This document shows positions 10,937-21,381 of a DNA stretch of 64,000 bases, piece after piece. Source of the stretch: Pseudomonas panipatensis. Lineage in GTDB: Bacteria; Pseudomonadota; Gammaproteobacteria; Pseudomonadales; Pseudomonadaceae. The stretch is from contig NZ_FNDS01000001.1 of NCBI RefSeq assembly GCF_900099785.1, positions 124,001 through 188,000 of the forward strand, read 5' to 3'. The notes beneath the pieces were generated by a model. It saw nothing but the letters and a program-made list of their open reading frames with translations. It searched no databases and had not been told where the DNA came from. The translations under genes and the position numbers were made by a program. Numbering within the stretch: the first letter of the stretch is position 1; every line of letters starts with the position of its first letter.

Positions 10937-11837
10937 ACACCAAGACGACATCAGCCGCTGCGGCTACGTCGCTATCGTCGGCCGCCCCAACGTGGGCAAG
11001 TCGACCCTGCTCAACCACATCCTCGGGCAGAAGCTGGCCATCACCTCGCGCAAGCCGCAGACCACCCGCCACACCCTGCTCGGCATCAAGACCGAGGGCC
11101 CGGTGCAGGCGGTGTACGTCGATACCCCCGGCCTGCACAAGGACAACGACAAGGCACTCAACCGCTACATGAACCGGACGGCCAGCGCCGCACTGAAGGA
11201 CGTCGACGTGGTGATCTTCGTCGTCGACCGCATGCGCTGGACCGACGAGGACCAACTGGTGCTCGATCGCGTGGTGCATGTTCAGTGCCCGGTGCTGATC
11301 GCGGTGAACAAGGTCGATCGCCTGGAAGACAAGGGTGAATTGCTGCCGCACCTGCAGTGGCTCGCCGAGCAACTGCCGAATGCCGAGGTGGTGCCGATCT
11401 CGGCCCAGCACGGACAGAATCTGGATCTGCTGGAAAAGCTCGTGGCCGAGCGCCTGCCGGAGAGCGAGCATTTCTTCCCGGAAGACCAGATCACCGACCG
11501 CAGCAGCCGTTTCCTCGCCGCCGAACTGGTGCGCGAGAAGATCATGCGCCAGCTCGGTGCCGAGCTGCCCTACCAGATCACCGTGGAGATCGAAGAGTTC
11601 AAGCAGGAAGGGCATGTGCTGCATATCCATGCGCTGATCCTGGTGGAACGCGAAGGGCAGAAGAAGATCATCATCGGCGACAAGGGCGAGCGCATCAAAA
11701 GCATCGGCCAGAACGCGCGCAAGGACATGGAGGTGCTGTTCGACTCCAAGGTCATGCTCAATCTCTGGGTGAAGGTGAAAGGCGGCTGGTCCGACGACGA
11801 GCGCGCCCTGCGCTCGCTCGGCTACGGCGACCTCTGA
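10929..11837 (+). CDS. era: GTPase Era (16S rRNA maturation)
   Basis: 302 residues using the ATG at 10929; the longer open frame upstream runs through rnc and is not expected to be translated. G1 is GRPNVGKST (18-26), G3 is DTPGLH and G4 is NKVD. The C-terminal KH domain is marked by [13 protein letters not shown]. Era binds the 3' end of 16S rRNA and assists 30S assembly. It sits between rnc and recO, the conserved order. Confidence 0.96.
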   Translation: MTEHQDDISRCGYVAIVGRPNVGKSTLLNHILGQKLAITSRKPQTTRHTLLGIKTEGPVQAVYVDTPGLHKDNDKALNRYMNRTASAALKDVDVVIFVVDRMRWTDEDQLVLDRVVHVQCPVLIAVNKVDRLEDKGELLPHLQWLAEQLPNAEVVPISAQHGQNLDLLEKLVAERLPESEHFFPEDQITDRSSRFLAAELVREKIMRQLGAELPYQITVEIEEFKQEGHVLHIHALILVEREGQKKIIIGDKGERIKSIGQNARKDMEVLFDSKVMLNLWVKVKGGWSDDERALRSLGYGDL

Positions 11838-11889
11838 TCCCCTCGAATGCGGCCCGCGCCTGCGGGCCGCCTGAAGGCCGCGCCGCCGC

Positions 11890-12594
11890 ATGAGCTTCGT
11901 CAGCGTTCCCCTGCCGGCCTTCATCCTGCACAGCCGGCCTTACAAGGAAACCAGCGCGCTGGTGGACTTCCTCACCCCCGAGGGGCGTCTGCGCGCGGTG
12001 CTGCGCGGCGCGCGTGGCAAGACCGGGGCCCTGGCGCGGCCCTTCGTGCCGCTGGAAGCCGAGTTTCGCGGCCGCAGCGAGCTGAAGAACGTCTCCCGGC
12101 TGGAGGCCGCCGGCATCCCCAACCTGCTGGCCAGCGAGGCACTGTTCAGCGGGCTTTACCTGAACGAGCTGCTGATCCGCTTGTTGCCGGCGGAGGTCGC
12201 TCACCCCGAATTGTTCGAGCACTACCGCGCGACCTTGCCGCTGCTGGCTGCCGGGCGTCCGCTGGAGCCGTTGTTGCGCGCCTTCGAGTGGCGCCTGCTG
12301 GATGAGCTGGGCTATGGTTTCGCCCTCGACCGCGATATTGTCGGACAACCCGTTGCGCCAGCCGGCCTGTACCGCTTGTTGCCGGATGCCGGCCTGGAGC
12401 CGGTGGGCGATCTGCAGCCGGGGCTGTTCCATGGCGCCGATCTGCTGGCCATGGCCGAGGCCGACTGGAGCGCTCCCGGTGCGCTGGCGGCGGCCAAGCG
12501 TCTGATGCGCCAAGCGCTCGCACCCCATCTCGGCGGCCGGCCGCTGGTCAGCCGCGAACTCTTCATGAATCGTAAGGAACCCTCCCGTGACTGA
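11890..12594 (+). CDS. recO: DNA repair protein RecO
   Basis: 234 residues with an N-terminal OB fold ([24 protein letters not shown]) and a helical remainder, the RecO length and pattern. It loads RecA onto SSB-covered gaps with RecR in the RecFOR pathway. It starts 52 bp after era and overlaps pdxJ by 8 bp. The Cys-rich zinc motif of some RecO proteins is absent, as is common in Pseudomonas. Confidence 0.93.
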   Translation: MSFVSVPLPAFILHSRPYKETSALVDFLTPEGRLRAVLRGARGKTGALARPFVPLEAEFRGRSELKNVSRLEAAGIPNLLASEALFSGLYLNELLIRLLPAEVAHPELFEHYRATLPLLAAGRPLEPLLRAFEWRLLDELGYGFALDRDIVGQPVAPAGLYRLLPDAGLEPVGDLQPGLFHGADLLAMAEADWSAPGALAAAKRLMRQALAPHLGGRPLVSRELFMNRKEPSRD

Positions 12595-13330
12595 AGCCAA
12601 CCGCATCCTCCTCGGCGTCAACATCGACCACGTCGCCACCCTGCGCCAGGCCCGCGGCACGCGTTATCCCGACCCGGTGAAAGCGGCCCTGGATGCCGAG
12701 GAAGCGGGTGCAGACGGCATTACCGTGCACCTGCGCGAAGACCGCCGGCACATCCAGGATCGCGATGTACGCGTACTGGCGGAGGTGCTGCAGACGCGGA
12801 TGAACTTCGAGATGGGCGTTACCGAGGCGATGCTTGCCTTCGCCGAGAGCATCCGTCCGGCGCATGTCTGCCTGGTCCCGGAAACTCGCCAGGAGCTGAC
12901 CACCGAGGGTGGTCTGGACGTCGCTGGCCAGCAGGCGCGTATCCATGAAGCGGTGCAGCGCCTGAGCGCGGCCGGTTGCGAAGTCTCGCTGTTCATTGAT
13001 CCGGATCCGCGGCAGATCGAAGCCTCGGCACGGATCGGCGCGCCGGCCATCGAATTGCACACCGGACGTTACGCCGATGCCCACAGCGCGGCGGAGATGG
13101 CGCTGGAGCTGGCGCGGATTCGCGATGGCGTCGAGTTCGGCCTGTCCCACGGCCTGATCGTCAATGCCGGCCACGGCCTGCATTACCACAACGTCGAGCC
13201 GGTGGCGGCGATTCCCGGGGTCAATGAGCTGAACATCGGTCACGCCATCGTGGCCCATGCCCTGTTCGTCGGCTTCAAGCAGGCGGTGGCGGAAATGAAA
13301 GCGCTGATCGTCGCTGCCGCCCGGCGCTGA
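12587..13330 (+). CDS. pdxJ: Pyridoxine 5'-phosphate synthase
   Basis: 247 residues from a GTG inside the end of recO. It condenses 1-deoxyxylulose 5-phosphate with 3-amino-2-oxopropyl phosphate, the last ring-forming step of vitamin B6 synthesis. Diagnostic sequences are [17 protein letters not shown] near the start, [16 protein letters not shown] and the C-terminal GHGLHYHNV. It is the last gene of the lepA-side run. The following 89 bp carry no obvious terminator. Confidence 0.97.
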   Translation: MTEANRILLGVNIDHVATLRQARGTRYPDPVKAALDAEEAGADGITVHLREDRRHIQDRDVRVLAEVLQTRMNFEMGVTEAMLAFAESIRPAHVCLVPETRQELTTEGGLDVAGQQARIHEAVQRLSAAGCEVSLFIDPDPRQIEASARIGAPAIELHTGRYADAHSAAEMALELARIRDGVEFGLSHGLIVNAGHGLHYHNVEPVAAIPGVNELNIGHAIVAHALFVGFKQAVAEMKALIVAAARR

Positions 13331-13419
13331 ATCCGGCACCGGTAGACGCGCGCGACGCTTGCGATCGTGCGCTTCTACGTCCGGCTGCGCGCTTTCGGCG
13401 CATTGCCCCCGGATGGCCG

Positions 13420-14388
13420 TCAGGGCTTGCGTGCCACCAGGGTGGCGCGCAGCGGCGCCGGCAGGCCTTCGATGGTGCGGTTGTGGTCGTGCGGGTCGAG
13501 GAATTCCGGTAGCGACTGGTAGCGCATCCACTGGGTCGAGCGCTGTTCCTCCACCGTGGTCCGGCTCAGGTCCACGCAGCGCACATCGCTGAAACCGGCA
13601 CGGCGCAGCCAGCGTTCCAGGGCTGGCACCGAGGGCAGGAACCAGACGTTGCGCATCTGCGCATAGCGATCTTCCGGGACCAGCACGGTAGTCTCGTCGC
13701 CTTCCACCACCAAGGTTTCCAGCACCAGTTCGCCGCCACGACGCAGGCAGTCCTTGAGCGCGAAAAGGTGATCGATCGGCGAGCGGCGGTGGTAGAGCAC
13801 GCCCATGGAAAACACCGTGTCGAAGCCTTCCAGTCTCTCCGGCAGTTCTTCCAGCGTCAGCGGCAGGTGCCAGGCCGGTCGCTGCGGCAGGTAGCGCTTC
13901 ATCGCCAGGAATTGGCAGAAGAACAACCAGTTCGGGTCCACGCCGACCACGCTGCGTGCGCCGGCGCCGAGCATACGCCACTGGTAGTAGCCGTTACCGC
14001 AGCCGACATCCAGCACACGCTTGCCGACCAGGTCGAGGTGCGGCGAGACGCGCTCCCATTTCCAGTCCGAGCGCCATTCGGTGTCGATATGCACGCCGAA
14101 TACATCGAACGGCCCTTTGCGCCAGGGGATCAGGCCTTGCAGGGTGCTCTTCAGTTCCGCGCGGGTGGCTTCGTCGCACGGGCCGTCGAGGGCGAAGTGC
14201 TCCCGCAGTTCGATGGTCGAGGCCTGGAGTGCCGGCAGTTGGTCGACGGCGCTGAGCCAGCGTGCGAGGTCGCCATGCCCCTCCGCGACCTTGGCCGCGA
14301 GTTGCGTGGCGAGGGATTCGCTCCAGGTTTGCAGGGGCGTGCCGGCCAGTTCCCGGCACAGGCTTTCGAGGGCGAAGCGTTCGATCAT
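13420..14388 (-). CDS. cmoB: tRNA U34 carboxymethyltransferase CmoB
   Basis: 322 residues from the ATG at 14388. It transfers the carboxymethyl group of carboxy-SAM to 5-hydroxyuridine at tRNA position 34, giving cmo5U. The Rossmann methyltransferase core shows [15 protein letters not shown] (glycine-rich loop) and [10 protein letters not shown]. The start overlaps the end of cmoA as ATGA, so CmoA product supply and CmoB are translationally coupled. A longer in-frame start would add 14 residues without a family match. Confidence 0.96.
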   Translation of the reverse strand: MIERFALESLCRELAGTPLQTWSESLATQLAAKVAEGHGDLARWLSAVDQLPALQASTIELREHFALDGPCDEATRAELKSTLQGLIPWRKGPFDVFGVHIDTEWRSDWKWERVSPHLDLVGKRVLDVGCGNGYYQWRMLGAGARSVVGVDPNWLFFCQFLAMKRYLPQRPAWHLPLTLEELPERLEGFDTVFSMGVLYHRRSPIDHLFALKDCLRRGGELVLETLVVEGDETTVLVPEDRYAQMRNVWFLPSVPALERWLRRAGFSDVRCVDLSRTTVEEQRSTQWMRYQSLPEFLDPHDHNRTIEGLPAPLRATLVARKP

Positions 14389-15125
14389 GGCAGGGCGATC
14401 AGCGAGGCGAAGTTCAGGCACTGGAACCACAGCACCACCTTGGAAAAACCGGCGGCAGACAGGCGTTCACGGTGCTCTTCCAGGGTGTCGGGAAGCATCA
14501 CCTTCTCGATGGCGCTGCGTTTCTGGGCGATTTCCAGTTCGCTGTAGCCATTGGCACGCTTGAAGTCCAAGTGCAGCTCATTGAGCAGTTCCTGCTCGGC
14601 CGCATCGGCAAAGCGCAGTTTCTCCGAGAGGATCAGCGCGCCGCCGGGCAGCAGGCTCTGGCGGATACGACCGAGCAGTTCCTGGCGGCGAGCGGGTTCG
14701 ATGAATTGCAGGGTGAAGTTCATCGCCACCAGCGCGCAGGGCTGGAACTCCAGGTCGAGGATGTCGGCTTCCAGCAGCTCGGCCGGCAGCAGTTCCTGGT
14801 ACATGGCGTCCTGGGCGCTGAGATACTCGCGGCAGCGCTGCAGCATGGCGGCGGAGTTATCCACGCCGATCACCCGGCAGCCATCGGTCTTCACGTGCCG
14901 GCGCAGGGCTTGGGTCACGGCGCCCAGCGAACAGCCCAGGTCGTAGAGCAGGCTGTTGGGCTGGGCGAAGCGCGCGCCGAGGACACCAATGTTCTCCACG
15001 ATGGTCGGGTAGCCTGGCACCGAACGCTTGATCATGTCCGGGAAGACGCGGGCCACGTCTTCGTTGAAGGTGAAGTCGGTGACCTGTTGCAGGGGCTGGG
15101 CGAAAATGCGGTCTGGCTCGCTCAC
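14385..15125 (-). CDS. cmoA: Carboxy-S-adenosyl-L-methionine synthase CmoA
   Basis: 246 residues from the GTG at 15125 ([18 protein letters not shown]). It makes carboxy-SAM from SAM and prephenate for CmoB. The SAM-fold motif [15 protein letters not shown] and the family-specific [11 protein letters not shown] are present. The open frame continues upstream for 81 codons, but only this start gives the family N terminus. First gene of the cmoA-cmoB pair. Confidence 0.95.
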   Translation of the reverse strand: MSEPDRIFAQPLQQVTDFTFNEDVARVFPDMIKRSVPGYPTIVENIGVLGARFAQPNSLLYDLGCSLGAVTQALRRHVKTDGCRVIGVDNSAAMLQRCREYLSAQDAMYQELLPAELLEADILDLEFQPCALVAMNFTLQFIEPARRQELLGRIRQSLLPGGALILSEKLRFADAAEQELLNELHLDFKRANGYSELEIAQKRSAIEKVMLPDTLEEHRERLSAAGFSKVVLWFQCLNFASLIALP

Positions 15126-15246
15126 GCGGGGGGCCTCGGTACGGCGATTGCGGGATGCCGGCGAACGCGCGGATGGCGTTGCCGGGGGCGCATTGTAGCC
15201 GAGCGGGCCGGACGCCCCAACCTCTGGGCGACAAGCCCTGAGCGCC

Positions 15247-15819
15247 TCACTTGAACTGGCTGGAGAAGTATTCCCCGGCGCCTTGCAGCGGACCGAGCGG
15301 GTTGTGCTTGTCCTCCATGCGGCGGATGTTCGGCTCGCCGTTGCTGACCTTGTGCACCACGACGTCATCGATCAGCACGAACACCGGGCGGAACGACCAG
15401 CCCTCGACCTGGCGACGCTTGCGGAAGTTGAAGATGTCCGCCCAGAAGCTGCCGACCCGCTGGCTATCGGTCTTGCTGAAGTCGAAGGAGTAGCCGATGC
15501 AGCGGTCCTTGGCCTGCAGGCAGGTCACCAGGCCGTCGGGCAGGTAGTCGATGGGGATGTTGGGTTGCACGAAGAGCAGCCGCACGTCGATGAAGGACAG
15601 CATTTTGGCATTGCCCTGGGTCAGTGGGTCGAAGCCTAGGCCGAGGAGTTGCGAGCGCGTGGTCTTGCCCGGTACGACCTGTTCGTAACGGTGCTCGGCG
15701 TCCTGATAGTCGAGGAAGGGGGATTGGACTTCGGCGCGTTCGCTGGGCAGCAGGCTACCGCAGCCGGAGAGCAACCAGCAGGTACAGAGTACTACCGTGA
15801 AACGGACTTCAGTACGCAT
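15247..15819 (-). CDS. Putative lipoprotein of unknown function
   Basis: 190 residues with a lipoprotein signal: hydrophobic residues 6-17 then the lipobox LLSGC, Cys20. The mature part is soluble and rich in aromatic residues, with a [19 protein letters not shown] segment that resembles the PGxTxxxV signal of SmpA/BamE-like small lipoproteins. No catalytic motif is seen. It lies downstream of no obvious partner, upstream of cmoA on the same strand with a 121-bp gap. I do not recognise a function. Confidence 0.75.
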   Translation of the reverse strand: MRTEVRFTVVLCTCWLLSGCGSLLPSERAEVQSPFLDYQDAEHRYEQVVPGKTTRSQLLGLGFDPLTQGNAKMLSFIDVRLLFVQPNIPIDYLPDGLVTCLQAKDRCIGYSFDFSKTDSQRVGSFWADIFNFRKRRQVEGWSFRPVFVLIDDVVVHKVSNGEPNIRRMEDKHNPLGPLQGAGEYFSSQFK

Positions 15820-16207
15820 GAAACGCCTCCATTCCCTACGCCCCGGTTATTGATCTATAGACGATCGAGTACCGGCTTGCCGGACTTTTCTCGCCGAGCC
15901 CGGTTTTAGTCGAATGGGTGCTGCTAACCGCCCATCGGTGGCCGCCCGGCAGCGGCCCGGCGCCAGCGACGCAAGCCTCCTTTCCGCTCGGTCGGATGGG
16001 GGGCGGCGGACTTCTCCGGCGATACCGGGCGGCGCCAGGGGCCGTGGTCATCCAGCGCCAGAGCATGGCGCTGATGGCCGGGCGGGTGTGCTGGCGAGGC
16101 GTTTCGGCGGTGCTCCCCCAAGAGCGACAGCGCAAGCAGCGGTAGAGGCTTGCAGGCATGCACCGCCAGGCCAGGGGCGTCGAGTCGAGCGGCAAATGAC
16201 GCCGCGT
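15820..16207. other. 388-bp stretch without a convincing gene
   Basis: Several open frames cross it on both strands (for example 15836-16195 minus and 15914-16330 plus). Their translations are Arg/Pro/Ser-rich without family motifs, as GC-rich random frames usually are. It is upstream of the lipoprotein at 15247-15819 and downstream of the inhibitor gene at 16208-16603. No repeat, tRNA or terminator with a T run was seen. Confidence 0.5.
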
Positions 16208-16603
16208 TCAGCGTGCCTTGAGCGCGCAGTCGAAGGTCTGCTCGGGGGCTGCCTCGGCTTCCCAGGGGCGGCGATAGACCAATTGCAGATGTGCCTCGCC
16301 GCTGGCGATGACGCGGAAGCGCCAGGTTGACTGACCGGCGCCGCCGACCAGGTCACTGTTCTCGGGGTTGGCGTAGACCTCCGGTCCCAGGCTGCGCAGC
16401 AGATTGCTGGCGGCGTTGCGCATCTCCCAGCGGAAGCCGGTGGTGGGATTGCTTGGCAGCATCAGCACCAGCTCCTGGCCCTGGTGCAACGCCAGTGGCT
16501 TGCAGTCGCGCTCGTTCTCCAGGCTGACCACGGACTTGGGCTGACTGGCGCAGCCGGCGAGCAGTAAGAGCGACAGGGGTAGCAACAGGCGGGGCGACGG
16601 CAT
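16208..16603 (-). CDS. icp: Chagasin-type cysteine-peptidase inhibitor (I42), lipoprotein
   Basis: 131 residues. The lipobox LLAGC puts the lipidated Cys at residue 18. The mature domain carries the I42 inhibitor signature NPTTGFRWE (about 53-61) and a late aromatic RPW loop (YRRPWEAEA), two of the loops that block papain-like peptidases in chagasin. PAO1 has a homologue beside the asrA protease gene, as here. The open frame extends upstream to 16915, but the ATG at 16603 begins a proper signal peptide. The natural target in bacteria is not established. Confidence 0.82.
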   Translation of the reverse strand: MPSPRLLLPLSLLLLAGCASQPKSVVSLENERDCKPLALHQGQELVLMLPSNPTTGFRWEMRNAASNLLRSLGPEVYANPENSDLVGGAGQSTWRFRVIASGEAHLQLVYRRPWEAEAAPEQTFDCALKAR

Positions 16604-16807
16604 GACGACTCCTCGGGTGGGCGCGGACAGTCGGCAGGATAACGCAAAGCCGCGGGCGAACTGTAGGCGCTGCCCGGCCTGCATCGATGCTGTACCGGAG
16701 CGGCGGCGAGGGGCGCTTGGCGCGGGCTGGGTGGCGAGCGTCGGGCGAATACAGTGGAGCGCTTTACCCGGCGCGTCAGTGGCGGATATCACCACGGCCC
16801 AAGGCGA

Positions 16808-16873
16808 GGAGGCGCAGAGAGGGGGCAGCGCCTCCGGCGAGGAACAGGGTGACGCCGTGCTGGCGTCACCCTG
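16808..16873 (-). terminator. Two GC-rich hairpins after the asrA stop
   Basis: AGGGTGACGCC pairs with GGCGTCACCCT (16847-16873) directly after the asrA stop, and GGAGGCGC pairs with GCGCCTCC (16808-16835) just beyond. Neither has a clear T run on the minus strand, so this may be a 3'-end stabilising structure or a weak terminator. Confidence 0.5.
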
Positions 16874-16880
16874 GCTGGCT

Positions 16881-19280
16881 TCAGGCCGGGAACAGCACCC
16901 TGGCCACGTCGGCATAGCGTTTGGCGAAGTGCACGCTCAGGCCTTCCTTGAGGTACGCCGGCAGCTCCTCGAAATCGCCACGGTTGGCCTCCGGGATGAT
17001 CAGCTCGAAGATCTTCTGTCGACGCGCGGCGATGACCTTTTCCCGCACCCCGCCGATCGGCAGCACCTGACCGGTCAGGGTCAGTTCGCCGGTCATGGCC
17101 ACGCCTTTCTTCGCCGCTTGATTGCGCGCCAGGGAAAGCAGGGCGCTGGCCATGGTCACGCCGGCGCTCGGGCCATCCTTGGGCGTGGCGCCTTCCGGCA
17201 CGTGCAGGTGGACGAACGCCTGGTCGAAGAAGGCCGGATCACCGCCGTACTGCTTCAGGTGCGAGCTGATGTAGCTGTAGGCGATCTCCGCCGACTCCTT
17301 CATCACGTCGCCGAGCTGCCCGGTCAGCTTGAAACCACGGTTCAGCGTATGGATGCGCGTCGCTTCGATGGGCAGCGTGGCGCCGCCCATGCTGGTCCAG
17401 GCCAGGCCAGTGATCACACCGATCCCGGAAAGCAACTGCTCGGTGCGGAATACCGGCATGCCGAGCGATTCTTCGAGGTCCTTGGCGCCGATCTTCAGCT
17501 TGGCTTGCGGGTCTTCCAGCAGCTTCACCACGGCCTTGCGCACCAGCTTGCCGAGCTGCTTCTCCAATTGCCGTACCCCGGCTTCGCGGGCGTAGCCGTC
17601 GATCACCGCGCGCAGGGCGGCGTCGTTGATCGACAGGCGGCTCTTCGGCACCCCGGCTTTCTCCAGTTGCTTCGGCCACAGGTGGCGCTTGGCGATGGCC
17701 AGTTTCTCCTCGGCGATATAGCCGGACAGGCGGATCACTTCCATCCGGTCGAGCAGTGGTCCCGGAATCGAATCCAGGGTATTCGCCGTGCAGACGAAGA
17801 GCACCTTGGACAGGTCCAGGCGCAGGTCCAGGTAGTGGTCGAGGAATTCGACGTTCTGCTCCGGATCGAGGGTTTCCAGCAGCGCCGAGGCCGGATCGCC
17901 CTGGTAGCTGGCGCCGAGCTTGTCGATTTCGTCGAGCATGATCACCGGGTTCATCACCTCGACCTCCTTCAGCGCCTGCACCAGCTTGCCGGGCAGGGCG
18001 CCGATGTAGGTGCGGCGATGGCCCTTGATCTCCGCCTCGTCGCGCATGCCGCCGACGCTGAAGCGATAGAAGGGCCGGCCGAGGCTTTCGGCGATGGACT
18101 TGCCGATGCTGGTCTTGCCCACGCCCGGCGGGCCGACCAGCAGCACGATGGAGCCGGCGATCTCACCCTTGAAGGCACCCACGGCGAGGAACTCGAGGAT
18201 GCGGTTCTTCACGTCATCGAGGCCGGCATGGTGCTTGTCGAGGACCTTGCGCGCGTGCTGCAGGTCGAGCTTGTCCTTGCCGTAGACGCCCCAGGGGACC
18301 GAGCTGGCCCAATCCAGATAGTTGCGCGTCACCGCGTACTCCGGCGAGCCGGTTTCGAGGATCGACAGTTTGTTCAGCTCCTCGTCGATGCGTTTGCGCG
18401 CCTGTTCCGGCAGCACCTTGCCTTCCAGGCGGGCACGGAACTCGTCGGCGTCGGCGCTCTTGTCATCCTTGGTGATACCCAGCTCCTGCTGGATGATCTT
18501 CAGTTGCTCCTTGAGGAAGAACTCGCGCTGGCGCTCGCCGATCTTGCGGTTGACCTCGGCGGACAGTTCATTCTGCAGGCGCGCGACCTCGACCTCTTTG
18601 CGCAGCAGCGGCAGAACCTTCTCCATGCGCTTGAGGATGGGCACGGTGTCCAGCACTTCCTGCAGTTCGCTGCCGGGCGCGGTGGTGAGCGCGGCGGCGA
18701 AGTCGGTGAGCGGCGAGGGGTCGTTGGGGTTGAAGCGGTTCAGGTAGTTCTTCAGCTCCTCGCTGTACAGCGGGTTGAGCGGCAGCAGTTCCTTGATCGC
18801 ATTGATCAGCGCCATGCCATAGGCCTTGACCTCGTCACTGGCATCGCTGGGCGTATGCGGGTAGTCCACTTCGACCAGGAAGGGCGGGCGGTGGCGCTTG
18901 AGCCAGCCACGGATACGCACCCGCGACAGGCCTTGGGCGACGAACTGCAGCTTGCCGCCTTCGCGGCTGGCATGGTGCACCCGCACCAGGGTGCCGTGCT
19001 CGGGCAGGCTGCTCGGGTCGAAATGGCGCGGGTCATCCGGCGGATTGTCCATGAAGAACAACGCCAGGCTGTGGTGGTCGGTCTTGGCCACCAGTTCCAG
19101 GGTTTCCGCCCAGGGCTCTTCGTTGACGATCACCGGCAGGACTTGGGCCGGGAAGAACGGACGGTTATGGATCGGGATGACGTAGACGGTGGTCGGCAGG
19201 TTCTGCCCTGGCAGTACCAGGCCGGTGCCGTGGCTGGCTCCGGCACTCTGGGCGTCTTGATTGTCGTCGTGGTCGCTCAT
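16881..19280 (-). CDS. asrA: Lon-family ATP-dependent protease, AsrA type
   Basis: 799 residues: N-terminal substrate domain, AAA+ module and Lon peptidase domain. Walker A is GPPGVGKTS (about 382-390) and Walker B IMLDEIDK. The Ser-Lys dyad is Ser705 (DGPSAGVTM) and Lys748 (GGVREKV). The N terminus (TTVYVIPIHNRPFFPAQVLPV type) differs from housekeeping Lon, and the neighbours (icp, an AraC regulator) match the PAO1 locus of AsrA, a heat- and aminoglycoside-responsive protease. A second, canonical lon would then be expected elsewhere in the genome. Confidence 0.88.
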   Translation of the reverse strand: MSDHDDNQDAQSAGASHGTGLVLPGQNLPTTVYVIPIHNRPFFPAQVLPVIVNEEPWAETLELVAKTDHHSLALFFMDNPPDDPRHFDPSSLPEHGTLVRVHHASREGGKLQFVAQGLSRVRIRGWLKRHRPPFLVEVDYPHTPSDASDEVKAYGMALINAIKELLPLNPLYSEELKNYLNRFNPNDPSPLTDFAAALTTAPGSELQEVLDTVPILKRMEKVLPLLRKEVEVARLQNELSAEVNRKIGERQREFFLKEQLKIIQQELGITKDDKSADADEFRARLEGKVLPEQARKRIDEELNKLSILETGSPEYAVTRNYLDWASSVPWGVYGKDKLDLQHARKVLDKHHAGLDDVKNRILEFLAVGAFKGEIAGSIVLLVGPPGVGKTSIGKSIAESLGRPFYRFSVGGMRDEAEIKGHRRTYIGALPGKLVQALKEVEVMNPVIMLDEIDKLGASYQGDPASALLETLDPEQNVEFLDHYLDLRLDLSKVLFVCTANTLDSIPGPLLDRMEVIRLSGYIAEEKLAIAKRHLWPKQLEKAGVPKSRLSINDAALRAVIDGYAREAGVRQLEKQLGKLVRKAVVKLLEDPQAKLKIGAKDLEESLGMPVFRTEQLLSGIGVITGLAWTSMGGATLPIEATRIHTLNRGFKLTGQLGDVMKESAEIAYSYISSHLKQYGGDPAFFDQAFVHLHVPEGATPKDGPSAGVTMASALLSLARNQAAKKGVAMTGELTLTGQVLPIGGVREKVIAARRQKIFELIIPEANRGDFEELPAYLKEGLSVHFAKRYADVARVLFPA

Positions 19281-19476
19281 GAGGCACCTGACTGATTGGA
19301 GATGACAGTCTAGATGGGGAATCCACCTGTGACTTTCAATTCCCCCGGCTGTGGCGCATGCGCTGAATCGCTCAGGAGCGGCCCTTCACCATGCCTGTCC
19401 GGACGCCACGACGGCTGTGCCTGTGCAGGGGCCGGCAACTCCGCTAGAGTGCGCGAAACCTGAGCTTTCACCGTCG

Positions 19477-20226
19477 ATGTTCGAAACCCGAATCGCCCGC
19501 CTGTCGGACCAGTCCCATGCCCATGCGCACGATCATCACCAATTGGTGATGTCGCTGTCCGGGCGTGCCGAATTCGAGGTCGCGGGGCGCGGCGGCGAAG
19601 TCTGTCGCATGCGCGCCTGCCTGGTGCCTGGCGATGCCGATCATGCCTTCGCCGGCGTCGGCGACAATCGCATGCTGATCATCGACCTCGGCCCGCAGGC
19701 CGTGCCGGCCGACGATGGTGAGTTGCTCGCGCGGCTGTTCGAAGCACCGGGCTACCCGACCCTGGATGCCGACTTCCAGAACCTGCTCAGTTATGCCGGC
19801 GCCGAGCTGGCCCGTTACGGCAGCGATCCGCTGTTGGCGCGGGCCTTGGGTGGCGTGCTGATCCGTGCCTTGCACCTGCGCCTGTTCGGCGAGCCGTCAG
19901 CGCTGCCCTGCGGGCCGCTGGACATGGAGCGCCTGGACGCACACATCCTCGGCAACCTGGCGCGACGCATCACGGTTGCCGAGCTGGCCCAGGTGGCCTG
20001 CCTCAGCCCCAGTCATTTCCATGCGCAGTTCAAGGAGTGCGTCGGCCTGACGCCGCACCAGTATCTGCTCAAGCTGCGCCTGGATCGCGCCGCGCGCCTG
20101 CTGCGGGAGAGCGATCTGCCGTTGGTGCGGGTCGCCGGTGAGTGCGGCTTTTCCAGCCAGAGCGCGCTGACCACGGCGATGCGCCGCTACCTCGGCCTGA
20201 CACCCAAGTCACTGCGTCGCGGTTGA
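19477..20226 (+). CDS. AraC-family transcriptional regulator, PruR-like
   Basis: 249 residues from the ATG at 19477. A cupin-like N-terminal sensor domain (His-rich, HAHAHDHHQLVMSLSG at 14-29) is followed by a C-terminal AraC helix-turn-helix pair (about 150-248, ITVAELAQVACLSPSHFHAQFK and GFSSQSALTTAMRRYLG). In PAO1 the proline-utilisation activator pruR sits divergently beside asrA, which matches this position, but no putA gene follows here, so the target may differ. The open frame begins at 19351, but those codons have no family match. Confidence 0.75.
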   Translation: MFETRIARLSDQSHAHAHDHHQLVMSLSGRAEFEVAGRGGEVCRMRACLVPGDADHAFAGVGDNRMLIIDLGPQAVPADDGELLARLFEAPGYPTLDADFQNLLSYAGAELARYGSDPLLARALGGVLIRALHLRLFGEPSALPCGPLDMERLDAHILGNLARRITVAELAQVACLSPSHFHAQFKECVGLTPHQYLLKLRLDRAARLLRESDLPLVRVAGECGFSSQSALTTAMRRYLGLTPKSLRRG

Positions 20227-20252
20227 GCCCGGGCGGTCGCTTCGCGTGCTGG

Positions 20253-21326
20253 TCAGTTGGTCGAGCCGCTCGCGATGCTGCCTTCGGCGTTGAACAGCAC
20301 CAGGTGCTCGGCGGCGATGCCGATGCCGACTTCTTCGCCCGGCTGATGGTCGGCGTGGCTGGGAAACAGCGACTCCAACTGCGTGCCGCTGGGTAATTGC
20401 AGGCGGTAGAGGGTGGCGGCGCCGAGGAAGGATTTGCCGACGATTCGCGCTTTCAGCGACGCCTCCGGCGCATGGACCAGATCGTCCGGGCGTAGCAGTA
20501 CGTCCACCGGGCTGCCGCTCGGCAGCCGGTAGGCGCGATTGCCACGCAGGATGCCGAGTTCGGTTCGCACGCTGTCCGCGGTGAGCATCTGCCCGCGGAT
20601 GAAGTAGCCCTGGCCGACGAAGCTGGCGACGAAGGGCGTCCGTGGCTCGTGATAGAGGTTGAACGGTGTGTCCCACTGTTCCAGGCGACCCTGCCGGAAC
20701 ACGCCGACCTGGTCGCTGACGGCGAAGGCTTCCTCCTGGTCGTGGGTCACCAGGACGGCGCTGGTGCCGCGCGCCTTGAGAATGTCGCGGACCTCGTGGC
20801 TGAGTGTGCGGCGCAGCGCCACGTCGAGGTTGGAGAATGGCTCGTCGAGCAACAGCAGCAACGGCTCCGGCGCCAGCGCGCGGGCCAGGGCGACACGCTG
20901 TTGCTGACCGCCGGACAGCTCATGGGGATAACGCTTGCCCAGGGTATCGAGCTTCACCAGCGCCAGTAGCTCACTGACGATGCGCTGGCGTTCGGGATGC
21001 CGGCTGATGCCGAAGGCGACGTTGTCCTCCACGTTCAGGTGCGGGAACAGCGCGTAATCCTGGAACACCATGCCGATCCGGCGCTTTTCCGGCGCCAGGC
21101 TGAAACCGGGGCGCGAAATGCACTCGCCGGCCAACTGGATCTCACCGGCCTGCACTGCTTCGAAGCCGGCGATGGCGCGCAGCGTGGTGGTCTTGCCACA
21201 GCCGGAGGGGCCGAGCAGGCAGCCGATATCGCCGCTGTTCAGGTGCAGGCTGACGTCCTGCACCACGCGTTGCTGCCCATAGCCACAGGAAAGGTGTCTG
21301 AGTTCGAGCAACAGCGGTCGGGTCAT
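20253..21326 (-). CDS. ABC transporter ATP-binding protein, Fe(III)/spermidine-putrescine type
   Basis: 357 residues. Walker A GPSGCGKTT, Q-loop VFQDYALFPHL, signature LSGGQQQRVALARAL, Walker B LLLLDEPFSNLD and a C-terminal TOBE domain (about 270-350). The length and the SLAPEKRRIGMVFQ segment resemble FbpC-like ferric transport ATPases. No permease or binding-protein gene is adjacent, so it must serve subunits encoded elsewhere. A Fur-like sequence lies 56 bp upstream. It converges with the AraC gene, leaving only 26 bp between stops. Confidence 0.85.
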   Translation of the reverse strand: MTRPLLLELRHLSCGYGQQRVVQDVSLHLNSGDIGCLLGPSGCGKTTTLRAIAGFEAVQAGEIQLAGECISRPGFSLAPEKRRIGMVFQDYALFPHLNVEDNVAFGISRHPERQRIVSELLALVKLDTLGKRYPHELSGGQQQRVALARALAPEPLLLLLDEPFSNLDVALRRTLSHEVRDILKARGTSAVLVTHDQEEAFAVSDQVGVFRQGRLEQWDTPFNLYHEPRTPFVASFVGQGYFIRGQMLTADSVRTELGILRGNRAYRLPSGSPVDVLLRPDDLVHAPEASLKARIVGKSFLGAATLYRLQLPSGTQLESLFPSHADHQPGEEVGIGIAAEHLVLFNAEGSIASGSTN

Positions 21327-21381
21327 GGACGGGCCGTGAATGCGGGGCGATGCGAATAGGGGAGCGCGCAGTGTACAGGCG

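Noticed and set aside
15836..16195. 119-codon minus-strand open frame (and 15914-16330 plus)
   Set aside because: The translations are Arg/Ser/Pro-rich with no conserved features; treated as non-coding.
16602..19295. 897-codon open frame antisense to asrA
   Set aside because: It is the GC-rich mirror of a well-conserved protease; its translation has no family motifs.
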